Source: Bacillus sp. OV166 (lineage in GTDB: Bacteria; Bacillota; Bacilli; Bacillales; Cytobacillaceae). From it: a stretch of DNA of 64,000 nucleotides. Shown here in pieces: positions 1 to 8,420 of this stretch. The DNA is taken from positions 1,063,001 through 1,127,000 of the forward strand of contig NZ_FXWM01000001.1 of the NCBI RefSeq assembly GCF_900177675.1, written 5' to 3'. The notes below the pieces were generated by a model that was not told where the DNA came from, made no database searches, and saw nothing but the letters and a program-made list of their open reading frames with translations. Both the position numbers and the translations under genes were made by a program. The stretch's first letter is position 1; every line of letters begins with the position of its first letter.

Positions 1-575
1 AAAGATTCCCAGAGGGAGTTAGGTGGACAAGCCGACTAGCCGTACTATTAGGTGAAGAGTTTCAAGTAGTGGAGGAAGGACTTTCGGGCAGGACAGCAGT
101 AGTAGATGATCCTTTATTTGAAGGATTAAATGCTTTCACCTATATCCACCCTTGTTTAATGAGTCATTCACCACTTGAGCTTGTCATCATCATGCTTGGT
201 ACGAATGATACGAAGGAAAGGTTTAATCTGACCGCTTATAATATCGCCCAAGGAATTGCAAGACTTTCATTCAAAGCAAAAAACACACCCGCCGGCAAAA
301 ATGGCAATTTTCCTAAAGTACTGGTAATTGCTCCTCCTTCAATTGGGGAAGAGTACTACGATTCAGAAGTAGGAAAGTCAATGGGGAAGAATTGTAATCG
401 TAAATCAGAGGATCTGCCGATGTATTTGAAGGAACTATTGCAGATTCAAGGAACTGAGTTCCTTGATACAAAGGGTTTAGTCGCAATGAACAACATTGAT
501 TTTATGCATCTTAATGAAGAAGGACACCAGCTTTTAGCAAAGCTTGTCTTTAATAAAATAAAAAACATGCTATAA
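1..575 (+). CDS. SGNH/GDSL-family esterase, 5' end outside window
   Basis: The reading frame is already open at base 3, so the start lies upstream; the ATG at 69 is internal. It encodes the C-terminal ~190 residues of an SGNH hydrolase. The block with GTND (the Asn oxyanion residue) is followed near the C-terminus by DFMHLNEEGH, which supplies the Asp and His of the catalytic triad (D-x-x-H). The nucleophile GDS motif must lie off the window. The stop is 14 bases before the binding-protein gene, so it belongs to the amino-sugar operon. Inference: it may remove O-acetyl groups from sialic acid or another acetylated sugar before catabolism. The family is known to act on many acyl esters, so the substrate is not certain. 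Confidence 0.8.
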   Translation, partial: RFPEGVRWTSRLAVLLGEEFQVVEEGLSGRTAVVDDPLFEGLNAFTYIHPCLMSHSPLELVIIMLGTNDTKERFNLTAYNIAQGIARLSFKAKNTPAGKNGNFPKVLVIAPPSIGEEYYDSEVGKSMGKNCNRKSEDLPMYLKELLQIQGTEFLDTKGLVAMNNIDFMHLNEEGHQLLAKLVFNKIKNML

Positions 576-589
576 AGGGGGAAAAACAA

Positions 590-1984
590 ATGTTAAAAAA
601 ACGCTTCCTGGCCACTGCTTTGTCAGGTGTACTTGTACTATCAGCCTTAGCCGGTTGTGCAAATAAAGAAACAAGCAAACCGGTTGAGGGGACAAATGGC
701 AAAAAGACAGTAGAATTATCGCTGATGTTAACACCGCAATGGAAGGGTGTTATGGATCCTTCTGAAAAAGGAGCAGATTATGACAGCTTCTTTAAAGCAG
801 CTGCTGATAAGTTCTCGAAACAGTATAAAGACTATGATGTTAAGGTCAAGGTTGAAGTCATTGCCAGTGATCAACGTGATGAGCTGCTGAATGTTAAGCT
901 AAACGGCGGCACTCCTCCGGATATCTTCTTTGAAAATACCTTTGCCATGGGTGATTATGCACATCGCGGAGCATTAGTTCCATTAAACGACATTGTGGAT
1001 GACGCTGCGAAAAAAGACATTGATCAAAAGTACTTGGATAGTGTGACATTTGGCAAGGATATATACTTCTATCCATTCTCCCATTTGCCTGGAACGTTAG
1101 CTTACAATGCTGATATGTTTAAAGCAGCAGGGCTTGATCAATATATTGGCGGCGAGAATGAAATCAAGACTTGGACGTTAAAAGATTATGAAACGATTCT
1201 AAATGCGCTTAAGAAGGACTTACCAAAGGACAAATATCCAAATGCTTATCCAATGGGCTTATTCGCTCTTAATAATCAAGGGGATACTTGGAATCTTGCT
1301 TATTTAAGAATGTTTGGCAATAAGTTCTTTGATAAGAAAGGAAATCTCGTGATTGATGATAAAAATGGGGTTGAAGCAGCAAAATGGTTAAAGAAAACCT
1401 ATGATGCTGGTTTAACAAATCCAGGTGCAGAATCCGTTTCTTCTAACGATGTAAACGCCATGTTCCAAAACCAAAAGCTTGCCATCAGCTTCACCAACTC
1501 TGTTTTAATTAACAATGCAAAAGCTGACATGGATGCAGGCAAAGCGCCTAAATTCGATATCAGGCTTGCGAATATTCCATCAGAAAGCGGCGATCCATTA
1601 ACATTCACATATGTATCTGGTGCTGCTGTATTTAACACAAAAGACAAAACAAGAATCAAAGTAAGTAAGGATTTTGTTAAATTCTTCTCAACTGACCCTG
1701 AGCTCGTAAAAGCTTCAAAAAATGGTGTTCCGGTAAGAACTTCTGTGGCGAACGAACTCAAGTCACAAAACCCATTATTTGCTGCTTATGATAAAAACGC
1801 GCAATATTTGTTTAACTTTACAGGAAGTGTTCCAGGCTACAGCCAGTTAAGACAAGTTCTGTACCCAGAGCTTCAAGCTATCTATACTGGTCAAAAAACA
1901 CCTGCACAAGCTATGAAAGATTATCAAACAAATGGTAATAAAGTGATTAAAGATTCAAGAGCAAACTCTGTCATTAAACAATAA
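590..1984 (+). CDS. ABC transporter sugar-binding lipoprotein
   Basis: 464 residues, the usual size of family 1 (MalE-like) solute-binding proteins. A positively charged N-terminus and hydrophobic stretch end in the lipobox LAGC with Cys23, so the protein should be lipid-anchored outside the membrane. The RBS AAAGGGGG precedes the ATG. It is followed by two MalF/MalG-type permeases and by nanE and a ROK kinase, so the ligand is probably an amino sugar (N-acetylmannosamine or sialic acid); this comes from context, not from the binding site. No ATPase gene lies in the cluster, so a shared MsmX-type ATPase is expected, as is common in Bacillus sugar importers. Confidence 0.85.
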   Translation: MLKKRFLATALSGVLVLSALAGCANKETSKPVEGTNGKKTVELSLMLTPQWKGVMDPSEKGADYDSFFKAAADKFSKQYKDYDVKVKVEVIASDQRDELLNVKLNGGTPPDIFFENTFAMGDYAHRGALVPLNDIVDDAAKKDIDQKYLDSVTFGKDIYFYPFSHLPGTLAYNADMFKAAGLDQYIGGENEIKTWTLKDYETILNALKKDLPKDKYPNAYPMGLFALNNQGDTWNLAYLRMFGNKFFDKKGNLVIDDKNGVEAAKWLKKTYDAGLTNPGAESVSSNDVNAMFQNQKLAISFTNSVLINNAKADMDAGKAPKFDIRLANIPSESGDPLTFTYVSGAAVFNTKDKTRIKVSKDFVKFFSTDPELVKASKNGVPVRTSVANELKSQNPLFAAYDKNAQYLFNFTGSVPGYSQLRQVLYPELQAIYTGQKTPAQAMKDYQTNGNKVIKDSRANSVIKQ

Positions 1985-2006
1985 CCATGTACGTTAAAGA
2001 CTTTAA

Positions 2007-2040
2007 AAACTTAAGCCCCTTATGTTTGGGGCTTAAGTTT
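2007..2040 (+). terminator. Intercistronic hairpin between binding protein and permeases
   Basis: A perfect 13-bp stem (2007-2019 with 2028-2040) with an 8-base loop lies in the 76-base gap. The stem ends in TTT and is followed by TAGAAAGG, so it lacks a long U tract. Such hairpins commonly act as partial terminators or 3' stabilisers that leave the binding protein more abundant than the permeases. Role inferred. Confidence 0.7.
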
Positions 2041-2060
2041 TAGAAAGGTAATGGATACTT

Positions 2061-2936
2061 ATGAAAATAAACCAGCATTCTTTAAAAGCGAATATGACAG
2101 GATATCTATTTATTGCTCCTCAGCTTATTCTCTTTTTAGTCTTTCTCGTATATCCCATTATAGAAGGAATAAGATTAAGCTTATTTAGAATTAATTATAC
2201 CAACCAGATCTTTGTTGGGTTCGATAACTATAAAACGCTATTTCAAGATCCTGTGTTCTTAAAATCCACTCTTAATACCGTCATTTTTGTTGTATTTATC
2301 GTTGCATTAACCATCATTTTTGCCTTATTTGTAGCCTCAGCTGTTTTTGATAAAAATGCAAAATATGTTTCCTTTATTAGAGGAAGTTATTATATTCCGG
2401 TTATGGTTTCGATGGTTGTTATGAGTATGGTCTGGAGTTTCTTGTTAAATCCGGCAAACGGTTTGATTCCATACGTAGCAAAACAATTAGATTTTTCAAA
2501 TGTGAATTTTTTAGGTAATCCAAACACCGTTTTACCAGTAATTATTTTCGTTACCTTTGCAACGAATGTTGGTCAGGCGATTATTCTTTATATTGCTTCG
2601 ATGATTGGTGTTCCGAAGGATCTGTTTGAAGCAGCAGAGGTGGATGGTGCAAGTAGAATGACCATTATCTTTAAAATTTTGATTCCAATGGTAAAGCCTA
2701 CCACCTATTACCTTATCATCATGAACATTATTGCCGTATTAAAGATTTTCGTTGTCATTCAGCTATTAACGGGCGGAGGACCAAACAATGGATCTACAAC
2801 CCTCATGTATTTCTTATACAATAACGCCTTTAAATATAATCAGCTTGGTGTTGCATCTGCAGTAGGTGTCATAATGTTCTTAATTACATTGCTTTTATCG
2901 GTTCCACAATTAAGAGCGATGTTTAAGAAGGATTAG
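2061..2936 (+). CDS. ABC sugar transporter permease, MalF-type
   Basis: 291 residues with about six membrane helices, the first at residues ~14-36. The EAA loop, which docks the ATPase, is visible as EAAEVDGASRMTIIFKILIP near residue 190. This marks it as a binding-protein-dependent transport system inner-membrane component (BPD_transp_1). Its stop is 12 bases before the next permease gene, and the two should form a heterodimer. The preceding hairpin may reduce its expression relative to the lipoprotein. Confidence 0.88.
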   Translation: MKINQHSLKANMTGYLFIAPQLILFLVFLVYPIIEGIRLSLFRINYTNQIFVGFDNYKTLFQDPVFLKSTLNTVIFVVFIVALTIIFALFVASAVFDKNAKYVSFIRGSYYIPVMVSMVVMSMVWSFLLNPANGLIPYVAKQLDFSNVNFLGNPNTVLPVIIFVTFATNVGQAIILYIASMIGVPKDLFEAAEVDGASRMTIIFKILIPMVKPTTYYLIIMNIIAVLKIFVVIQLLTGGGPNNGSTTLMYFLYNNAFKYNQLGVASAVGVIMFLITLLLSVPQLRAMFKKD

Positions 2937-2948
2937 AGGTGATAGAGG

Positions 2949-3791
2949 ATGTTAAAAAAACAATACAAGAAAAAAAGAGAAACTGTCGACGTTGTAGCGA
3001 ATGTGATTATCATCTTCTTTGCAGTGTTAAATCTATTTCCTCTTTACTGGCTTTTCACTAGTTCATTAAAGAACAGCTCGGATGTATTAAAAATGCCTCC
3101 GGACTGGATTCCTAAGTCGCTAACTTTTAGTAACTATGCCGAAGTTTTCCAAAACCAGCCTGCGTTAAAATGGACGTTTAATAGTATTGTTGTTTCACTA
3201 GGTTCCACGGTTGCTGTTATTATCGTGAGCTCCCTTGCAGCCTATGCATTTTCAAAGCTGCAATTCAAAGGGAAAAATTTCATTTATATTATTTTTATTT
3301 CAAGTTTAATGATTCCAAAAGAGGTAATGATCGTTCCATTATTCAGAATTATTCAGGAATTAGGCATGGTTAACACGCTTAACGGAATGATTTGGCCAAA
3401 CGTGGCGACGGCCTTTGGAGTATTTTTGCTTAAGGGATTCTTTGATACCATCCCGGACTCGTTAAGGGAAGCAGCCAAGATTGATGGTGCGGGGGAATTT
3501 TATACCTTCTATAAAATTATCCTGCCGATCGTTAAACCAGGTATCGGGGCATTATTTATCCTTAACTTTGTTCAAGTCTGGAATGATTACCTCTGGCAGT
3601 TAATCGTCGGTCAGGACGAAAATTCAAAAACATTAATGGTTGGGATCGCAACCTTAATGCAGGATCTAAATCCAAATTTTGCGTATAAGATGGCAGGAGC
3701 TACTGTTGCAGCGGTTCCTATGTTACTTATTTTTATCTGTTTCCAAAAGTACTTTACTAAGGGATTAGCTGGTGGAGCAGTGAAAGAATAA
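2949..3791 (+). CDS. ABC sugar transporter permease, MalG-type
   Basis: 280 residues, about six membrane helices, with the EAA motif EAAKIDGAGEFYTFYKIILP near residue 180 and a C-terminus typical of the MalG/AraQ/LacG group (last helix then a short basic tail). It is the second half of the permease heterodimer. It sits 14 bases upstream of nanE with an RBS (GGAGATG) in between, so uptake and the first catabolic step are co-transcribed. Confidence 0.88.
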   Translation: MLKKQYKKKRETVDVVANVIIIFFAVLNLFPLYWLFTSSLKNSSDVLKMPPDWIPKSLTFSNYAEVFQNQPALKWTFNSIVVSLGSTVAVIIVSSLAAYAFSKLQFKGKNFIYIIFISSLMIPKEVMIVPLFRIIQELGMVNTLNGMIWPNVATAFGVFLLKGFFDTIPDSLREAAKIDGAGEFYTFYKIILPIVKPGIGALFILNFVQVWNDYLWQLIVGQDENSKTLMVGIATLMQDLNPNFAYKMAGATVAAVPMLLIFICFQKYFTKGLAGGAVKE

Positions 3792-3805
3792 ATGGAGATG
3801 TTATT

Positions 3806-4495
3806 ATGATAAACAAGGAAAGTCTATTTAAACAAATTAAAGGGAAATTAATAGTTTCCTGTCAAGCCCTTCCGGAAGAACCGCTTCATAGCCCTTGTAT
3901 AATGGGAAGAATGGCATATGCAGCCATGCTTGGGGGGGCAAGTGGGATTAGAGCAAATAGCGTTGAAGATATTCGCGAAATTAAAAAAACTGTTACATTA
4001 CCGATTATTGGTATTATTAAACGTGAATATGAAGGTTCGGATGTATTTATCACTCCAACCATAGAAGAAATTGATCCGCTCTACCAAGAAGGTGTTGATA
4101 TTATTGCTTTAGATGCGACTAACAGAACTCGACCTGATGGAAAGTCCATCAGTGAAGTATTTCCGAATATAAAAGAGAAGTATAAAGATCAAATCTTTAT
4201 GGCAGATTGCTCGACCTACGAAGAGGCACAAGAAGCATATCGATTAGGTTTTGATTGTATTGGTACAACATTGAGCGGATATACTGAGTACACACGTGGC
4301 AAGATACTACCTGATGTCGATCTAATCGAACGGCTGGTAAAAGATATAAATATTCCTATTATTGCTGAGGGTGGAATTTGGTCACCTGAAGATCTAATTG
4401 CTGTTTTCAATCGAGGAGTCCATTGTGCAGTTGTGGGGACCGCCATTACCAGACCGATGGAAATAACAAAAAAATTTGTTAAAGTAATTAGCTAG
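3806..4495 (+). CDS. nanE: N-acylmannosamine-6-phosphate 2-epimerase
   Basis: 229 residues, the normal length of NanE, a TIM-barrel enzyme that converts N-acetylmannosamine-6-phosphate to N-acetylglucosamine-6-phosphate. Family features seen are the N-terminal LIVSCQALPEEPLH block, IGIIKREY carrying the catalytic lysine, the phosphate-binding AEGGIWSPED, and GTAITRP near the C-terminus. Together with the ROK kinase downstream it forms a ManNAc route. No N-acetylneuraminate lyase (nanA) is in view; it may lie upstream of the window, or the pathway may start from free ManNAc. Confidence 0.93.
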   Translation: MINKESLFKQIKGKLIVSCQALPEEPLHSPCIMGRMAYAAMLGGASGIRANSVEDIREIKKTVTLPIIGIIKREYEGSDVFITPTIEEIDPLYQEGVDIIALDATNRTRPDGKSISEVFPNIKEKYKDQIFMADCSTYEEAQEAYRLGFDCIGTTLSGYTEYTRGKILPDVDLIERLVKDINIPIIAEGGIWSPEDLIAVFNRGVHCAVVGTAITRPMEITKKFVKVIS

Positions 4496-4505
4496 AATAG
4501 CAACT

Positions 4506-4533
4506 AAATCCCTCGAGATTTCTCGCGGGATTT
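4506..4533 (+). terminator. Hairpin between nanE and the ROK kinase
   Basis: Arms 4506-4517 and 4522-4533 pair with a single T/C mismatch around an ATTT loop. Only a short T run follows, so it probably attenuates or stabilises rather than fully stopping transcription. Confidence 0.55.
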
Positions 4534-4566
4534 TACCTTCTAAGGACTTTATAAAGGGTGAGTGAC

Positions 4567-5454
4567 GTGAAAATATTAGCTGCCGATATTGGAGGTACAG
4601 CTATTAAGATGTGTATCTCTGATGAAAGAGGAAATATTGAAGGTTTTAGAGAATATGATACTGAAAGTAAAAAAGGCGGAAAACATTTAGTTGAAAAGCT
4701 ACTTCATATAATATCAGAATACGATGGTTATGAAGCTATAGGTATAAGCACTGCGGGGCAGGTTGATAGTGATAAAGGTACCATTATTTATGCCAATGAA
4801 AATATTCCAAACTATACGGGAACTAGATTAAAGGATCTCTTAGAGGAGAAATTTAAGGTCCCTGTTAAAATTGAAAATGATGTCAATGCGGCCGCATTAG
4901 GTGAACAATATTTTGGTGTTGGTCGTGATTTCAAGGATTTTCTATGTTTGACCTATGGAACGGGCATAGGTGGTGCAATTATTCTGGATTCTAAAATTTA
5001 TAAGGGTTTTAATGGGGTAGCTGCAGAATTTGGACATATTGTTACCCATCCTTTAGGAACTCACTGTAACTGCGGCGGGGAAGGCTGTTATGAACAGTAT
5101 GCATCTACGACCGCATTGGTAAGAATGGCAAAAGTGGTTGATGCAAGTTGTGTAAATGGGAAGGTTATTTTTGAAAAAATCGATCAAGGGGATGCCAGGA
5201 TCAAAAGTGTACTTGATGATTGGGTATTTGAAGTAGCATTAGGTCTGACCTCCTTAATTCATATCTTTAACCCCCAAGCCATTATTGTTGGCGGAGGCGT
5301 GATGGAACAGGAAATACTTGTAGAAATGGTTTATGCTCAAGTGAAAGAGTTTATCATGGAAAGCTTTGCGGATGTAAAGGTCTTAAAGGCTTCTCTTGGA
5401 AATAGAGCTGGAATTCTAGGAGCAGTTTCGCTTCATTTAAAAAGCGGGAGCTAA
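4567..5454 (+). CDS. nanK: ROK-family sugar kinase, probable N-acetylmannosamine kinase
   Basis: ROK kinase of ~295 residues. The N-terminal ATP-binding DIGGTAIK, the catalytic-Asp block [20 protein letters not shown] and the zinc motif CNCGGEGC are all present. There is no N-terminal helix-turn-helix, so it is an enzyme rather than a ROK repressor. Placement after nanE supports phosphorylation of ManNAc to ManNAc-6-P; glucokinase-like activity remains possible. Two GTG starts compete, 4558 and 4567. I prefer 4567, six bases after AAAGGGTG, because it gives the usual short N-terminus before ILAADIGGT. Confidence 0.8.
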   Translation: MKILAADIGGTAIKMCISDERGNIEGFREYDTESKKGGKHLVEKLLHIISEYDGYEAIGISTAGQVDSDKGTIIYANENIPNYTGTRLKDLLEEKFKVPVKIENDVNAAALGEQYFGVGRDFKDFLCLTYGTGIGGAIILDSKIYKGFNGVAAEFGHIVTHPLGTHCNCGGEGCYEQYASTTALVRMAKVVDASCVNGKVIFEKIDQGDARIKSVLDDWVFEVALGLTSLIHIFNPQAIIVGGGVMEQEILVEMVYAQVKEFIMESFADVKVLKASLGNRAGILGAVSLHLKSGS

Positions 5455-5466
5455 AAGGAGTAATTT

Positions 5467-6321
5467 ATGTCAAAAGTAGATATATTTTCACTAATTCGTT
5501 CAAATTACAATGCACTTACAAAATCAGAAAAAAAAGTAGCAGATTATATCCTGGATAATATAAAGGATGTGATCTATATGTCGATTACAGACCTTGCTGA
5601 TGAGTGTAATGTTGGGGAGTCAAGTGTGTTTAGATTTTGTAAAACAATGAACTTAAAAGGTTATCAGGAGTTTAAAATTGCATTAGCACACAGTCTTTCC
5701 CAAGAGGATGATACACCACAGATGTCAGGTGAAATCACGCTGCAGGATACGATTAAAGAATTATCCTCCAAGATTTTATCAACAAACGTAAGTGCTCTTA
5801 CTGAAACCTTTAATTTAATAAACGAGACTCACATTTCGAATGCAATCGACAGTATGATTAAAAGCGAAAGGATTCATTTTTTTGGAGTAGGCGCATCGTT
5901 AATGACCGCAATGGAAGCAAAGAATAAATTCATGAGGATTAGCAATAAAACGGAATGCTCGTTAGATTCACATCTGCAGATCATGTCAGCCTCATTGATG
6001 TCTACTAAAGATGTAGCTGTAATTATTTCCTATTCAGGATCAACTAAGGATACAATTGAAGTGGCGAAGGTTGCCAAAGAAAGTGGGGCAAAGGTTATTG
6101 CAATTACACGGTTTGCTAAATCACCACTAACTTATTATTCCGATATCACATTACTCTGCGGGGCTAATGAAGGCCCTCTTCAAGGTGGTAGTTTATCTGC
6201 AAAGATCTCCCAGTTATACTTGCTAGACCTTTTGTATGCTGAATATTTTAAAAGGACGTACAAGGAATCTGCTATCAATAAAGAATACACAGCCAAAGCT
6301 GTTATTGAGAAAATGCTATAG
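5467..6321 (+). CDS. RpiR/MurR-family transcriptional regulator
   Basis: 284 residues: an N-terminal HTH of the RpiR type (about residues 1-77, including KSEKKVADYI and the NVGESSVFRFCKTMNLKG helix-turn-helix) and a C-terminal SIS sugar-phosphate-binding domain (about 110-245, with VISYSGSTKDT). Such proteins sense sugar phosphates. As last gene of the amino-sugar operon (12 bases after the kinase, RBS AAAAGGAG) it most likely controls the operon in response to ManNAc-6-P or GlcNAc-6-P, as known for NanR of Staphylococcus. The operon promoter is outside the window. Confidence 0.88.
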   Translation: MSKVDIFSLIRSNYNALTKSEKKVADYILDNIKDVIYMSITDLADECNVGESSVFRFCKTMNLKGYQEFKIALAHSLSQEDDTPQMSGEITLQDTIKELSSKILSTNVSALTETFNLINETHISNAIDSMIKSERIHFFGVGASLMTAMEAKNKFMRISNKTECSLDSHLQIMSASLMSTKDVAVIISYSGSTKDTIEVAKVAKESGAKVIAITRFAKSPLTYYSDITLLCGANEGPLQGGSLSAKISQLYLLDLLYAEYFKRTYKESAINKEYTAKAVIEKML

Positions 6322-6345
6322 GGTAAACCTTAAAGTGTATATACT

Positions 6346-6377
6346 AAAAACATATGGCAGCAGCCATATGTTTTTTT
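6346..6377 (+). terminator. Rho-independent terminator of the amino-sugar operon
   Basis: Perfect 13-bp stem (6346-6358 with 6363-6375), loop AGCA, seven T residues. It starts 25 bases after the rpiR-type stop codon. Confidence 0.92.
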
Positions 6378-6378
6378 A

Positions 6379-6416
6379 GTGCGCCCAGCATGGGTGCAAT
6401 CTATAGGGTGCAAGTC
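6379..6416 (+). mobile_element. 5'-end relic of a group II intron
   Basis: One base after the T tract of the terminator the sequence begins GTGCGCCCAGCATGGGTGC and continues through CTATAGGGTGCAAGTCCC. This matches the conserved 5' start (GTGYG) and first domain I strands of bacterial group II introns as I remember them. Nothing resembling the rest of the ribozyme or a maturase ORF follows; the match is lost by about 6417. Insertion directly downstream of an intrinsic terminator is the known habit of class C group II introns. No alignment was run. Confidence 0.6.
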
Positions 6417-6441
6417 CCAGCCTTTGTGCTGGATTTTTTTT
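6417..6441 (+). terminator. Short second hairpin with T tract
   Basis: CCAGC and GCTGG pair around a six-base loop and are followed by A and eight T residues. It lies directly at the 3' edge of the intron relic and could act as a back-up terminator. Confidence 0.6.
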
Positions 6442-6543
6442 CATCCAAATATCATTCCAGAAAAGATCCTTTTCAAAGTACAAATATAATTGTATGAAAT
6501 GGATGATTTCAATTCATATTAAATGAAAGGAGGCATCCTGGAA

Positions 6544-7446
6544 ATGAATTTTACATGGTTATTTGGGCTATTATTTTTATCTCAACAAGTGAATATGCCA
6601 GACAGTTTATTAATCACTAACAACGGGCACCCTTTATCGGTTGTTAATTGTACTGATTTATCGATGAACTTACCTGGAGTTCCTATTATTAACACAGAAA
6701 AGTTAACAAAATGTATGGATCAAATTGACAAACATGTTTCTAAAATGCCTAAAAATGCAATGAAAGATGAGTCCGGAAAAATTATACCCGAACATGTTGG
6801 TTATCGCTTATATCGTCAGAGGTTCACAGAAAAAGTTTATTCTTATTATTTTAACAATGGTTCATCTAAAATAGAGGTCCCCTTACTTGAAATTTATCCT
6901 AAAGTTGACAGTGAATTACTTGGAAATATCCAAAATGAAAAAATTGGAAGATATGTAACATCCTTCAATATATCTAACAAAGGACGAACCAATAATATTT
7001 ATCTTGCAACCGAGGCTATTAATAATTTTGTTCTTTTCCCAGGTGAAATATTTTCCTTTAATAAAGTTGTTGGAAAAAGAACAGCAGGAAAAGGATACTT
7101 GCCTGCACCAGTGATCCTAAGAGGAGAATTAGCAAAAGATATTGGCGGTGGAATCTGTCAGGTATCATCTACCCTATTTAATGCAGTAGATAATGCCGGA
7201 TTAGAAGTTACTCAGCGTTCCTCACACAGCAGAAAGGTAACATACATTCCACCTGGGCGGGATGCCACCGTTAGTTGGAATGGACCAGATTTTGTTTTTA
7301 AAAATAAATACAATCAACCAATTCTAATACAATCAAAAACGGTAGGAAACAAGTTAACCATCGAGATATATTCTTCAGATGTCATTAACTATACTCCTAA
7401 AAAAGTGCCACACCTTCCTTATGATCAAAAACACCCACCCAAGTAA
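6544..7446 (+). CDS. VanW-family protein (YoaR-like)
   Basis: About 300 residues. The C-terminal half carries the VanW domain: FSFNKVVGKRTAGKGYLPA, then GGGICQVSSTLFNA, then RKVTYIPPGRDATVSW. A short hydrophobic N-terminus (residues ~4-14) could act as a weak signal or anchor. The ATG at 6523 overlaps the RBS (AAAGGAGG, 6526-6532), so the ATG at 6544 is the better start. VanW domains occur in vancomycin-resistance clusters and in many Bacillus surface proteins, but their biochemical role is unknown. It stands alone between a terminator and a pseudogene. Confidence 0.82.
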   Translation: MNFTWLFGLLFLSQQVNMPDSLLITNNGHPLSVVNCTDLSMNLPGVPIINTEKLTKCMDQIDKHVSKMPKNAMKDESGKIIPEHVGYRLYRQRFTEKVYSYYFNNGSSKIEVPLLEIYPKVDSELLGNIQNEKIGRYVTSFNISNKGRTNNIYLATEAINNFVLFPGEIFSFNKVVGKRTAGKGYLPAPVILRGELAKDIGGGICQVSSTLFNAVDNAGLEVTQRSSHSRKVTYIPPGRDATVSWNGPDFVFKNKYNQPILIQSKTVGNKLTIEIYSSDVINYTPKKVPHLPYDQKHPPK

Positions 7447-7496
7447 GGTTATGTGGGTCGATCTTCATATTGCAGTGACAGAAATGAGGAATTGAA

Positions 7497-8017
7497 ATGA
7501 AGGATTTGAACTATTGGAATCCGAGGATCCAAAATTTTGGGAGACTAAAGGGAAAAGAGTGGCCAGTCGCAAATTGTGGATTTCCATCCCCAATTTATTA
7601 ATTGCCTTCTGTGTATGGCAAATTTGGTCGATTCTTTCACTAAAGTTAATTGATGTAGGATTTAATTATACGACAGACCAAGTGGTTACTCTCACTGCAA
7701 TTCCAGCCTTAACAGGAGCGGTCGTTCGAATTCTTTATTCGATAGGAGTTACTTATACTGGAGGGAAGACATGGACGATCTTATCGACCCTTATTCTTCT
7801 TGTTCCAGTAATCGGCTTGGGGATTGCCTTGCAAAATCCTAATACGCCCTACATGACGATGGCAACCCTCGCTGCTCTTTGTGGTCTTGGTGGTGGGAAT
7901 TTCGTATCCTCAATGGCGGCGATTGGCCCTTTTTTAAGAAGGCGGGCTATATTTAAACGGAATAGTGCGATTCTTTTTGAAGGCTGTGGAAAAGATTCAC
8001 TACACCCTGTATTTTGA
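7497..8017 (+). pseudogene. Decayed nitrate/nitrite transporter (NarK-like MFS)
   Basis: Only the first ~170 residues of a ~440-residue NarK-type transporter remain. The start at 7497 encodes MKDLNYWNP, but the family continuation EDPKFWETKGKRVASR lies in the next frame, showing loss of one base near 7520. Helices 1-4 follow (RKLWISIPNLLIAFCVWQIW onward, with LTAIPALTGAVVRI). The match breaks after NFVSSMAAIGPF near 7950, where the frame shifts again and the remaining two thirds are missing. No nitrate reductase genes are nearby. It cannot make a working transporter. Confidence 0.85.
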
Positions 8018-8076
8018 ATGGAATTAGAGAATGAAGTACATGTAAGTCTATATACAGATTTTTACAAAAAAAGTGA

Positions 8077-8099
8077 AGACTTCTCATTTTGAGAAGTCT
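8077..8099. terminator. Bidirectional hairpin terminator
   Basis: A perfect 10-bp stem (8077-8086 with 8090-8099) with a TTT loop. The minus strand has a run of seven T after the stem (TCACTTTTTTT); the plus strand has only ACTTTT. It therefore looks better suited to a minus-strand transcript. Confidence 0.7.
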
Positions 8100-8108
8100 A
8101 CTTTTCGT

Positions 8109-8231
8109 TCAACTACTAAATAGACATACGATGTCCTCATTTGCTCCCACTTTCCCATCTAGAAACTCCCTCATCTTTTGAATCGCTAGTTCAAGTGGAC
8201 TTAGAGTACAGTTTCGGGACATTGAAAACAT
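8109..8231 (-). CDS. Possible 40-residue ORF of unknown function
   Basis: An ORF with starts at 8231 or 8222 reads into the minus-strand terminator at 8077-8099. Its product would include CTLSPLELAIQKMREFLDGK, predicted helical and soluble. A GGAGG sits about 19 bases upstream of the first ATG, too far to be convincing. I recognise no family. The matching terminator is the main support, and it could be a remnant rather than a gene. Confidence 0.25.
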   Translation of the reverse strand: MFSMSRNCTLSPLELAIQKMREFLDGKVGANEDIVCLFSS

Positions 8232-8239
8232 ATAGACAC

Positions 8240-8270
8240 TTGACAGTTAACCTCCATGTCCATCTATACT
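8240..8270 (+). promoter_or_regulatory. Candidate sigma-A promoter for the regulator gene
   Basis: TTGACA at 8240-8245 and TATACT at 8265-8270, separated by 19 bases, somewhat long. About 150 bases of leader follow before the start at 8421. The rest of the 8018-8420 gap holds the terminator, the small minus-strand ORF and nothing else I can name. Confidence 0.4.
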
Positions 8271-8420
8271 TAGTAAAGTAGTATAAGTCGTTTTTTGTTG
8301 ATGTCAACTTGACAAGGATTTGTTAAAGGTTGGAGGAAATAATATCATGGTTTAAGGAAAACCTTCTACCATCTGCTCACGTTTACCGAGATTTTATTGA
8401 TAAAGGAAGTCAAATACATA

